Shown one piece after another: positions 26,821 to 35,371 of a stretch of 35,371 bases of DNA. Below the pieces are notes generated by a model. The model was not told the DNA's origin. It ran no database searches and saw only the letters and a list, made by a program, of their open reading frames with translations. Source of the DNA: an uncultured archaeon (GTDB lineage: Archaea > Halobacteriota > Halobacteria > Halobacteriales > Haloferacaceae); the NCBI GenBank assembly GCA_937138675.1, contig CAKZPG010000020.1, forward strand, positions 1 to 35,371. Reading direction: 5' to 3'. The first letter of the stretch is position 1. The number at the start of each line of letters is the position of its first letter. The position numbers and the translations under genes are program-made.

Positions 26821-27741
26821 TCACTTCACGTCAGAACTCGAGGCTCGCGAGAGGAGATACACCGCCACAGCACCGAAGACGAGGTCGACGGCTGCGAGTA
26901 CGGCGACGCCGGGAACCACGCCGTCGAGCACGCTCTGGAAACGCGTGAGCTCGATAACGGTCATCACGTCACGACCGAGCATCAGCGACCGAGCGGCGTC
27001 GACGCCGTAGGTGACCGGATTGAGTCTGGCGAACGTCTGTATCCACCCCGGCAGTATTCCGAGCGGGAGAAACGCACTAGAGAGGAATAGCAGCGGGAAC
27101 TGGAGGAGGTTAGCGCCGATGATCGTCGACTCCTGGTCGCGCGTGAGGATCGCCAGCGTGTTTGAGAAGGCGACGAACCACAGCGAGAACAGGATGCCAA
27201 CGCCGATGATCCCGAGCGCACCCATCACCCCGGTCGCGATCTCGGCGCCGATGAGGGCGCCGAGTCCGAGGATGATCGTTATCTGAACGCCGATGCGGAA
27301 CACCTCCGAGGCGGTCTTGCCGACGAACACGGCTGTGCGGTTCATCGGTGTCACGAGCACTTTCTCGTACATGCCGTTCTCAATATCGTTGACAAGACCC
27401 ACGCCCGAGGTGATCGCCGCCGCGAGGGCGACCTGAATCGCGATTGCCGGCACAAGATACGTCTCGTACGTAATTCCTGGAATCCCGCGGTTGACAGCCT
27501 CGCCCGCGACGTTGCCGAACACCTCCGTGAACAGAAAGAGAAAGATGATCGGCTGGACCAGGGAGACGACCAGCACGAATGGGTTGCGCACCGCTTTCAG
27601 GTTCCACCGTTTGAAATTAACCCACACGTCCCCGAAGAACGTGTTCGAGGAGCGCTCGGCCGTCGGGCCAACGGCGACCTCGGCTGCCGAGTCGCCTGAC
27701 AGGGACTCCGACGCGGTCGACTCCGACGACGACGCGCTCAT
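26821..27741 (-). CDS. ABC-2 type transporter permease (DrrB-like)
   Basis: RNPFVLVVSLVQPIIFLFLFTEVFGNVAG...FLSSAFLPLGILPGWIQTFARLNPVTYGVDAARSLMLG; ATGA overlap with ATPase gene. Confidence 0.93.
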   Translation of the reverse strand: MSASSSESTASESLSGDSAAEVAVGPTAERSSNTFFGDVWVNFKRWNLKAVRNPFVLVVSLVQPIIFLFLFTEVFGNVAGEAVNRGIPGITYETYLVPAIAIQVALAAAITSGVGLVNDIENGMYEKVLVTPMNRTAVFVGKTASEVFRIGVQITIILGLGALIGAEIATGVMGALGIIGVGILFSLWFVAFSNTLAILTRDQESTIIGANLLQFPLLFLSSAFLPLGILPGWIQTFARLNPVTYGVDAARSLMLGRDVMTVIELTRFQSVLDGVVPGVAVLAAVDLVFGAVAVYLLSRASSSDVK

Positions 27742-28805
27742 CGGGACACCTCCTCGTCGGCGGCCTGCTCGGGCTCGATATGTTCGCCGGTGATCGCGAG
27801 AAACACGTCGTCCAGCGTCGGTGCCCGAATGTTGAATCCGGTCACCGTGATCCCCTTGTCGCGGAGAGCGACTAGCAGCTCCGTTCCGTGTGTTCGGGCT
27901 GTCTCGGCGGTTACGCTAATCCCCGTCTCGGTCCGCTCAACCGTCGCGTCCGCGAACGGCTCGAACGCGGTGGCGATCGCCACGCTTCGGTCGACTGCGC
28001 CGCCACCAGTGTCGATCTCGACGTCCAGAATCTCGCCGCCGACCCGACGTTTGAGATCCGCAGGGCTCCCCTCCACGACGATCTCGCCGTTAAGGATGAC
28101 CGACAGCCGGTTACAGAGCTGGTCGGCTTCCTCGAGATACTGTGTCGTCAGGAAGATCGTCGTCCCGCGATTGTTGATCCGTCGAAAGTACTCCCAGAGA
28201 CGGTTGCGGGCCTTCGGGTCAAGGCCAGTCGTCGGTTCGTCGAGAAATACCAGCGGCGGCTGGTGGACTAGTGCCGTCGCCGCGTCCAGTCGCTTTTGCA
28301 TCCCGCCGGAGAACTCCTCGGCGGTCTTGTCGGCTACGTCGGTCAGGTCGACCAGGTCGAGCAGGTCCGAGACTCGCTGTGCCCGCTCGCCCCGGGGGAC
28401 GCCGTACGCTTCACAGGCGAAGCTGATGTTCTCCTGTGCGGTGAGTTCCGGGTCGATACTGGTCTCCTGGGCCATGTAGCCGATCGACTCGCGTATCTGC
28501 TGTGACTCCGCCCGGACATTGAAGCCGTTGACCCGGACTGCCCCGCTGGTCGGCGCGAGCAGCGTCGCCAGTACCTTGATCGTCGTTGTCTTACCCGCGC
28601 CGTTGGGGCCCAGAAATCCGAAAAACTCCCCCTCTGGAACGACCATATCGACACCACGTAGCGCCTCCGTCCCGTCGGCATAGGTCACTTGGAGATTCTC
28701 GATGTCGATTGCCCGCTCACCCTCGGCGACCGTGCTCCCGTTGACGTCGGGCCGATGCCCGTCATGGGACGGGGCGCCTACCGGGTCCGACTCTGGCGAT
28801 GACAT
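27738..28805 (-). CDS. ABC transporter ATP-binding protein (DrrA-like)
   Basis: FFGFLGPNGAGKTTTIKVLATLL; EFSGGMQKRLDAATALVHQPPLVFLDEPTTGLDPKARN. Confidence 0.95.
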   Translation of the reverse strand: MSSPESDPVGAPSHDGHRPDVNGSTVAEGERAIDIENLQVTYADGTEALRGVDMVVPEGEFFGFLGPNGAGKTTTIKVLATLLAPTSGAVRVNGFNVRAESQQIRESIGYMAQETSIDPELTAQENISFACEAYGVPRGERAQRVSDLLDLVDLTDVADKTAEEFSGGMQKRLDAATALVHQPPLVFLDEPTTGLDPKARNRLWEYFRRINNRGTTIFLTTQYLEEADQLCNRLSVILNGEIVVEGSPADLKRRVGGEILDVEIDTGGGAVDRSVAIATAFEPFADATVERTETGISVTAETARTHGTELLVALRDKGITVTGFNIRAPTLDDVFLAITGEHIEPEQAADEEVSR

Positions 28806-29121
28806 ACCGATTGGTAGGGGCGAGGGCGTGAAAATCCCCGACTTCGAGTGGGCGGGGCGACGATCAGGATATCGAACGGTACAACAACACCCCTACGAGT
28901 TCGTTCGTGCCAGCGATCGCGTCGTGAATGTGAGTCACAACGAGGCCGACAAGCTATCACCGGGGAGGCTCGCCTCATGGCCAGTCGCGGCCCTGCGTGG
29001 CCACCAGAGACTGTCCCCACGACTCCGACGTACCGGACTGTGACGCCGCACAGGACGTCGACAAGGTGTTGAGCAGTTCCGTCCCGACTGGGTCAACACG
29101 GGAGGCAACTGTCCCGACAGA

Positions 29122-30195
29122 TCACGTCGTTGGGTCGCCGTTGATCCGGGTGAAGATACGGTTCGTCCAGTCCGCTTCGGCGCGTGATGTCGGCTCGTCG
29201 CCGGTCCCCCGGATAGCATCGGCCTCTTGCTGGATGACTGGTGTGTGCGTGTCGTGGACCGTGAACTCCTCGTCACGCAGGTCTGCAAGCAGGTGTTTGA
29301 ACTGAATCGTGATGGCTGACCGGACCGCGGTCGTAGCGTTCCGAACACTCCACCAGGCGGCGTTCAGGAGTGGATTGTCAACGGTAGCATAGCCGTCGTA
29401 GCCTTCTGGATGCACGCTGACGCTCTGTGTCGGAATATCTGCGACTATCCGCCCTTCGTCGAGAAAGTACTCGACCTGTCGGCACCCGGGGACGTTCGAA
29501 TGGTGCTGGATCGTACAGACAACGTTGTCTGCAGTCGTGTACGATACGCCAATCCCGTCGTACTCGACGGTACTGTCGCCGGTGGTGTTGATGCGCTGGA
29601 CGTCGACCGACTCCTCGTTGGCCGGGTGGCCAGCCATCCGGAGCCCGACGTAGATCGGATGTACGATCCCCTCACCGAACTCTCCACCTGGGAGGTCCAG
29701 AACCCACTCTCCCCGGCCTGGCTCGCGGGGGTCGTTGTTCTCCAGCCAGCGAACCGAGACGCCGTGGAGCTCCCCGTATCGACCGCTCTCGACCAATCGA
29801 CGGGCCCGAACGAACGGCGGATAGTTCACCTGGTTGTGTACCACCGTGACCCGTCGGTCAAGCTGGTCTGCACGGTCGACCAGCGACTCGTACTCCTGAC
29901 GCGTTGCAGTCATCGGCTTTTCCAGAAGGACGTGCGCGCCGGCCTCGAGACACTGCTGTGCAAGGTCGGCGTGACTGGCGAGCGGTGTGCAGACATGGGC
30001 CCAGTCGACCGGTTCGGTCGCCAGGAGCGTCTCGATATCTGTGTATGGTGTTACGTCCCACGCCGTGGCTCGACGCTGTGCGACCGACTCGTCCACGTCG
30101 ACAACAGCCGTGAGTGTGACCCCGTCGGTTCGGTCGATCGCACGATGGTGCCATTTCGCCACGTTCCCCAGCCCGACGATCGCCGTATTCAACAT
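29122..30195 (-). CDS. Gfo/Idh/MocA family oxidoreductase
   Basis: MLNTAIVGLGNVAKWHHRAIDRTDGVTLTAVVDVDE...DWAHVCTPLASHADLAQQCLEAGAHVLLEKPMTAT. Confidence 0.93.
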   Translation of the reverse strand: MLNTAIVGLGNVAKWHHRAIDRTDGVTLTAVVDVDESVAQRRATAWDVTPYTDIETLLATEPVDWAHVCTPLASHADLAQQCLEAGAHVLLEKPMTATRQEYESLVDRADQLDRRVTVVHNQVNYPPFVRARRLVESGRYGELHGVSVRWLENNDPREPGRGEWVLDLPGGEFGEGIVHPIYVGLRMAGHPANEESVDVQRINTTGDSTVEYDGIGVSYTTADNVVCTIQHHSNVPGCRQVEYFLDEGRIVADIPTQSVSVHPEGYDGYATVDNPLLNAAWWSVRNATTAVRSAITIQFKHLLADLRDEEFTVHDTHTPVIQQEADAIRGTGDEPTSRAEADWTNRIFTRINGDPTT

Positions 30196-30278
30196 ACGAA
30201 GAAAGACATACCTCAGTGACAAAGCGTTGCCCCTACTTGCCTCCTGCACCGGGTCATCGGGTCGCCGGGAGGCGAGGC

Positions 30279-30331
30279 GTCACAGCGAAAGCAACGCGGA
30301 AGTCCACGGCTTCAGCCGTGGGTAACTGACG
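30279..30331 (+). repeat. Solo 53-bp IS200/IS605-type tnpB 3'-end/omegaRNA-like repeat, copy 3
   Basis: gtcacagcgaaagcaacgcggaagtccacggcttcagccgtgggtaactgacg; encodes VTAKATRKSTASAVGN*. Confidence 0.75.
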
Positions 30332-30422
30332 CTGGTGGTGTGCAAGATACAAAGCGTCGGTAACACTTATCTGTCGGTCCGTAGGCGCAACAGTGCACGC
30401 TCCGGACCGGGGGGCAACGCGC

Positions 30423-30899
30423 TCAGTCACGTTCGGCGGCTTCGCCGAACAAGCGGTACGGACTGGTGTCTTCGCCGCGGATGAGCTGTTCGTTTGAGAT
30501 TGACAGTCCGAGTTCGCTCAGGTCGCTCGCGATCCGGGTGAGGTCGTCGTTGTCCTGCGCGACGACCCGGACAAGAAGGTTGTTCTCCCCGGCGGCAATC
30601 TCCCGGACCGAGACGACGCCCGGAAGCTCGAGGGCGTGTTCACCCATCACGTCGCGCTGGGTGATAGGTGCGGTACAGGATATCTGGACCTGCAGTTGGT
30701 AGCCAGCCTGCTCGTAGTCGATGTCGGCGTGATACCCGGTGATGACGCCGGTCGACTCGAGACGTTCGATACGCTTGCGGACCGTACTCGGAGACACGTT
30801 CCTCTCCTTGGCGATCTCGTTCGAGGAGGCGTGGCGAGCGTCGCGCTGGAGCGCGTGGAGGATGTGGTGGTCGAGGTCGTCGAGTCCTCTGAGCGTCAT
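30423..30899 (-). CDS. Lrp/AsnC family transcriptional regulator
   Basis: LDDLDHHILHALQRDARHASSNEIAKERNVSPSTVRKRIERLESTGVITGYHADIDYEQAGY. Confidence 0.94.
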   Translation of the reverse strand: MTLRGLDDLDHHILHALQRDARHASSNEIAKERNVSPSTVRKRIERLESTGVITGYHADIDYEQAGYQLQVQISCTAPITQRDVMGEHALELPGVVSVREIAAGENNLLVRVVAQDNDDLTRIASDLSELGLSISNEQLIRGEDTSPYRLFGEAAERD

Positions 30900-31025
30900 G
30901 ACTTCCCTTTGTACGGGAGACGAGAATGAGTCTTTTTGCCCCCCACGTGCCAGAGGTAAGCGCCAGCCCGCGCATGATGAATCGGCCGGTAGAGACGGGG
31001 CGCGTGGACTAGAGCCCGGCGGCTG

Positions 31026-31577
31026 TCACGCCAGCTCTGGGCATAGCGCGCTGAGACAATCCTTGATGAATCCAGGGACGACAATCTCGTTGCCGGTTCG
31101 GATCTTGATGTATCCAACCTGTGAGATGATATGGTAGGACAGCAGCCGGCGGGCGGTCGTCCGGAGCAGCGCTATCCAGACGTTGTCGATGATCATCGCC
31201 CCGCCCATCCACGCGACGAGCGCGCGGTCGTCAGGAACCAGCCGCAGCACAATGTACACCGCGGCCTTCGCCGTGAAGCCCACAAGAATGACGCTCGCGG
31301 CGACGGTCATCAGCTTCCAGGCGAGCACGAGCGTCAGCCAGTCGCCGGCCAACACGGCCGCGACAGACGCGCCCATGTACGCAAGGGTGTAGCCACTCGT
31401 TCGCCGGTCGGCGTCGGGCGCGTAGGCGTATGCCAGCGACAACGCGGCGACAGGGCCAAAGACGGCCGCAACGGGCTGTGTGAGCGGGTCAAGCCCCAGG
31501 AGTGTCTGCTTGATTCCGAGGTGCGCGACCGTCAGGGCCGTCCCCTGCGGTTCAAGCAGGGCCCGCGGTACCGTCAC
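31026..31577 (-). pseudogene. Truncated NuoM/NuoN-MrpD-like (complex I/antiporter subunit) fragment
   Basis: SVAAVLAGDWLTLVLAWKLMTVAASVILV...TAKAAVYIVLRLVPDDRALVAWMGGAMIIDNVWIALLRTTARRLLSYHIISQVGYI then divergent short tail. Confidence 0.6.
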
Positions 31578-31682
31578 CGCCGTCAGCGCGACTGTGACCG
31601 CGGCGCCGAGCCGACGTAGGCTCGTAGAGACTGGTCGGTGCCCGCTGACGAAGCGCGGGTCGCGGAGACGGTCAGCGCACGG

Positions 31683-32213
31683 CTAGTTTCGTGGCATACT
31701 GATGTTACGCATCGGGCTATCACAGACCGGGCAGGTGCCTGGCTTGCTCTCGGCAGTTACGCGTTCGCCACAGGACAGGCACTCGTAGGTGTTTGTCCCC
31801 TCAGTTACGGCCGCTCCAGCGAACATATCGATCGCTGCGTCGGGGTGAGTGCTGAGTGCCACCCGGATATCGGTCGTGCTCACGACTCCGACAGCATCAC
31901 CACCGGCTTCGACGACGAGCCGCTTGATCTCGTACTCGTTCATCCGATCGATCGCGGTCTGGAGATCAGTGTCTCGCGAGATGGTGACCACTGGGGTAGT
32001 CATTAGCTCCGAGATAGGCGCCTCAAGACGGTTTTCTCTGATCCCTGCAAGGAGGTCTGTCTTCGTCACGATACCATCGGCAGGTCCGACGACGACTGAC
32101 CCAATCCCCTCCTCGAAGAGAATCGCGGCCGCCTCACGCGTCGGCGTGTCAGCCGTGACCGACCGGACCGGTTCGGTCATTATCTCGTCGATTGGCTGGT
32201 CACGATCGTTCAT
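31683..32213 (-). CDS. CBS-pair protein with C-terminal zinc ribbon
   Basis: MNDRDQPIDEIMTEPVRSVTADTPTREAAAILFEEGIGSVVV...LMTTPVVTISRDTDLQTAIDRMNEYEIKRLVV...YECLSCGERVTAESKPGTCPVCDSPM. Confidence 0.93.
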   Translation of the reverse strand: MNDRDQPIDEIMTEPVRSVTADTPTREAAAILFEEGIGSVVVGPADGIVTKTDLLAGIRENRLEAPISELMTTPVVTISRDTDLQTAIDRMNEYEIKRLVVEAGGDAVGVVSTTDIRVALSTHPDAAIDMFAGAAVTEGTNTYECLSCGERVTAESKPGTCPVCDSPMRNISMPRN

Positions 32214-32376
32214 ACACTGTGTTGAGAATGCTATATGATAACACTGTTGACGGCGATGCGTCTGCTCGGGCTGATCGACCCTCCTGTGCCTGCACAAGCA
32301 CCGGGTGCCACACCAGAGCTGGTTTGTCACCCCCGAGGGGTTGCGGGGGATCTGACCCTCGCAGGAGCCACACAGA

Positions 32377-33342
32377 ATGGCGACCGACACCCACGACGAG
32401 TCGCATCGCTCACAGACTGACGACCCACTCGATCTTACAGACACCGCCGGCCGCGCCGACCGGATGCGCGACGCGGTCGACGACTGGCTCGCCGAACTCA
32501 ACGACGCGGTTGGCGAGGCTCGCGCCTTCGACCACTTTCAGCGGTGGCTCAACGCCCAGACGGCGTTTCACGACTACTCTGACCGGAACGCCTTGTTGAT
32601 CAGACGGTAGTGTCCCGAGGCGACCCGCGTCGCGGGCTACCGGACGTGGCAGGAGGAGTTCGACCGGCACGTCTGCGAGAGCGAGTCGGCGATCTGGATC
32701 TGGGCGCCGACCACCGCGCCGGCGTATCCGGACTGCGGGAACAGCCCCTCGTACCGGAGCCACGACGACTGTACCAACGACACCCCGCCGGCGGACTGGG
32801 CGACGGACGTCGTCGGCTTTCGGCCCGCCGCCGTCTTCGACGTCTCCAAGACGGCGGGCGAGTCGCTGCCCGACCTTGACACGACGGCACGGGGTGGTGA
32901 TGCCGACCTCCTCGAACGCGTCGTCAATGCCGGGCGTGCGGCTATCGATATGACCGTCGACCTCATTCAACCCGGCCCGTGGCCCCACGGCGAGGCAGCG
33001 GGGGTCTGCGACTACGGCGCGAGCGACCGGCCAGCGGTGCGCGTGCAGCGCCGCGACCCGGGGGCAACGGCGGGCACGCTCCTCCACGAGTACGCATACG
33101 CGGTGCTCCACAACGGCGCACTCGACAAGACGGAGCAGGCCGCCCGCGAGGTTGAGGCCGAGACGGTCGTGTATCTCGCCGGGCGGCGCCTCGGGCTCGA
33201 CACAACCCACTCGGCGCGGTATCTCGCGGCGGGGGACGGCGACACCGAGGCGACGGTTCGGGAGCGCCTTGAGCGGATTCAGCGGGCGACACGAGAGATT
33301 CTCGCGGCGGTATCAGACGAGCGTATGGGGAAGTTGGCATAG
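32377..33342 (+). pseudogene. ArdC-like/zinc-metallopeptidase plasmid-type protein interrupted by in-frame TAG
   Basis: MATDTHDESHRSQ...DYSDRNALLIRR-TAG-CPEATRVAGYRTWQEEFDRHVCESESAIWIWAP...LLHEYAYAVLHN...AREVEAETVVYLAGRRLGLDTTHSARYLAAGDGD; one continuous frame apart from TAG at 32608-32610. Confidence 0.8.
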
Positions 33343-33565
33343 CTCTGTCGACCCAAAACCACCGGAACAGCGTGGAAAAGCGCGGGGCACGTCGACCCGT
33401 TCGACGGTGTCGTCAGGCCGGTGCGTCGTTGCCGTCGAAGAGGCTGACACTATTGCCCCCCTCGCCACTGTCGGCGTGGAGGGCAGTCTGTACGTCTCAC
33501 TCACGACAGACGCGCCGAGCTGTCCCGGCGGTGACGACGGGGTCGAACGCGTCGGGGGGCTGGAA

Positions 33566-34009
33566 TCAGCCGGTCGACGCGATCTCCTGTTCGATCTCGT
33601 CGAACAGGGCCTGGACGCGCGCTTCGATATCGTCCCGGATCGCCCGGACCGCGTCGAGGTCCTGTCCGTCGGGATCTTCGAGCGCCCAGTCTCGGATATC
33701 GACGTCTGAAGCGTTGGCGTCGAGTTCGAGTGTCGAACATCCCATGGTGGCGACGTAGTCACACGATTCGAGCTCCTCGGTCGAGATGTTCTGAGGCGTC
33801 CGGTCCGAGAGGTCGATCCCGTTCTCCTGCATCACGTCGACGACTTCCTCGTGGACGTGGTCTGCGGGGTGTGTGCCGCCAGTGAGGATGTCGACGTCGG
33901 TGCCGAGCCCGCGCTGTGCGCGTTCGCGTTCGGCAAACGCAGTCGACATCTGCGACCGCCCGGCGTTCTGTACGCACATAAACGCGGCGCGAATCGGTGT
34001 GTCGGCCAT
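33566..34009 (-). CDS. arsC: Low-molecular-weight phosphatase/arsenate reductase (ArsC-like)
   Basis: AAFMCVQNAGRSQMSTAFAERE (C-x-N-x-GRS P-loop); next to an ArsR gene. Confidence 0.88.
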   Translation of the reverse strand: MADTPIRAAFMCVQNAGRSQMSTAFAERERAQRGLGTDVDILTGGTHPADHVHEEVVDVMQENGIDLSDRTPQNISTEELESCDYVATMGCSTLELDANASDVDIRDWALEDPDGQDLDAVRAIRDDIEARVQALFDEIEQEIASTG

Positions 34010-34422
34010 CAGGCGTCCCCCTGAGTGTCGTCGAGGGCCATCAAAAGCGCCTCGGCACGGTCGGACACGTCGTAGTATCGCCAGTTACCCTCCTTTCGCC
34101 GCGTGACGAGGCCGGCGTCGAAGAGGTCGGAGAGGGCGTGACTGATGGCGCTGTTACTGACGTCCACGATCGGATTGATCTCACAGACACACATCTCTCG
34201 GTCCGTGGCGTTCAGGAGCCGAACGATAGTGTATCGCGTTTCGCTCCCCAGTGTACTGAGAGCGGTGAGGTCGGACTCCGGATGTGCGGGAAGCTCCGAG
34301 CGATGCGCCTGAAGCGACGCCAGTCTGTCTTTGACGTCGTCGTCACAGCACTCACCGAGTTCGTCGGTAAGGAGTCGCTTGAGTCGCTCCGTTTGCTGGC
34401 TCACGAATGAGTAATTGCACAA
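34009..34422 (-). CDS. arsR: ArsR family HTH regulator
   Basis: ALSTLGSETRYTIVRLLNATDREMCVCEINPIVDVSNSAISHALSDLFDAGLVTRRKEGNWRYYDVSD; TGATG overlap with arsC. Confidence 0.93.
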   Translation of the reverse strand: MCNYSFVSQQTERLKRLLTDELGECCDDDVKDRLASLQAHRSELPAHPESDLTALSTLGSETRYTIVRLLNATDREMCVCEINPIVDVSNSAISHALSDLFDAGLVTRRKEGNWRYYDVSDRAEALLMALDDTQGDA

Positions 34423-34623
34423 TCCCTCATATAACTATCACGGTCGGCTTCATCTCCCTGTTGTCGAGATCGGAGTCCTTTGTGCGGCCGTCGAACGCGT
34501 CCGTTGAGACGTTCACACCCGACGTCCACGCCCCGGTGCGAGCGTCAGCTGGTTGGCGCGACCGGCTCCAAGCGTTCCTACAGCGGAATCCACCACCCGG
34601 CGTCGACGTCGGCGTCCTCAGCG

Positions 34624-34660
34624 TGACATCCTCCTCGCCGTAAACGACGAGGCTTCCCAC
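34624..34660 (-). repeat. IS200/IS605 right-end/omegaRNA scaffold-like hairpin downstream of tnpB
   Basis: tgacatcctcctcgccgtaaacgacgaggcttcccac; CCTCG/CGAGG hairpin just past the tnpB stop. Confidence 0.7.
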
Positions 34661-34676
34661 GCATGTGGAATACCAG

Positions 34677-35371
34677 TCAGTCGTCGCTGGCAGAGGGTTT
34701 CGACTCTTCGTAGGCCGTGAGCGTCATCTGCGCTGGTACGCTCTTCTCACGGTGAGTCGTGGCGGTGTCACAACCGCTCCCATCCCGTGGCGAGTCATCG
34801 CGTTCCGCCTTGTCAAGCGGGACGCTCTCTCCCCACGGGTCAATCCGTCGTGCGATATTCGCGGAAGCGTTGATGTCGGCCTGAAACGTCGAAACGTGGC
34901 AGTCGTCGTTCGGACACCGAAACTCGGCTTGAGAGTCCCGCCGACCGATACGGTGGCACGAGTGGCACGTCTTCGAGGTGTACGCTGGATTCGCGTACTC
35001 GACCGGGATGCCTGCTTCCGTCGCCTTGTCCTCGATGCGTCCTTGCAGTCGGGCGAACGCCCACGAGTGAAGCCGACGGTTCATGTACTTCCCGTAGTCG
35101 AGACGCTCACGGATGTACGTCAAGTCCTCCATCACTAACACCGGATTCTCGTACTGCTTGGCGTACTCGACGGCTTGCCGAGACGCCTTCTCCACGATGT
35201 CGGTGAGCGCGTTCTGGTAGTGCGAGAAGCGGTCTTCAATCCGCCACTCGGATGCGTCACGCTCTTGGAGTCGTTTCAGGGTCGTGTGCATCTCTTTGCG
35301 GAGATGCTTCGCTCTACTTCCGCTACACACGAACGGGTCAGTCGGAGAACCGTCCTTGAGGGCACAGCCCG
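34677..35371 (-). mobile_element. tnpB: IS200/IS605-family TnpB (RNA-guided nuclease), 5' part outside the window
   Basis: VLVMEDLTYIRERLDYGKYMNRRLHSWAFARLQGRIEDKATEAGIPVEYANPAYTSKTCHSCHRIGRRDSQAEFRCPNDDCHVSTFQADINASANIARR: RuvC E and D residues plus zinc ribbon; frame stays open to the right edge. Confidence 0.93.

Noticed and set aside
32410-33210. 266-aa minus-strand ORF
   Set aside because: Antisense to the ArdC-like pseudogene, no recognisable domain.
33345-33565. Possible short gene downstream of arsC (plus strand, VVAVEEADTIAPLATVGVEGSLYVSLTTDAPSCPGG)
   Set aside because: Reads like a protein locally but has no convincing start, and the frame runs antisense into arsC; cannot be supported from sequence alone.
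1-35371. CRISPR array
   Set aside because: No regularly spaced 28-37 bp repeats; the 53-bp repeats are far apart and tnpB-related.

Overview
High-GC haloarchaeal chromosomal window, mostly ordinary housekeeping and metabolic genes, with a few accessory or decayed patches. Main contents: (i) a cdrL-cdrS-ftsZ2 cell-division locus (minus strand, ftsZ2 cut by the left edge); (ii) a sulfite-oxidase/YedY-type molybdopterin oxidoreductase, a Bat-type HTH regulator, an M50 protease, a 3-hydroxyisobutyrate-dehydrogenase-like protein, an aldehyde dehydrogenase, a methyltransferase, an HNH protein and UspA; (iii) a minus-strand cluster of orc1/cdc6-like, RecA-superfamily-like, small helical protein and B-family polymerase with a degenerate catalytic motif C (PolB2-like); (iv) TRAM protein, D12-class adenine methylase, glycosyltransferase, GNAT, photolyase, EamA transporter, DrrAB-like ABC system, Gfo/Idh oxidoreductase, Lrp, CBS and arsR-arsC; (v) remnants: an ArdC-like metallopeptidase with an in-frame TAG, a mosaic GNAT/TFB/ArdC ORF, an NuoM/N-MrpD-like fragment, a frameshifted small membrane gene, and several orphan IS200/IS605 (tnpB 3'-end/omegaRNA-like) ends plus one tnpB running off the right edge. 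Strongest candidates for follow-up: the Orc/RecA-like/PolB2 module with a shared 15-bp promoter element, the palindromic GTAAGACG operator in the cdr locus, three 53-bp solo tnpB-tail repeats, and an unannotated 30-aa membrane microprotein. All family calls are from reading the translations; no searches were run.
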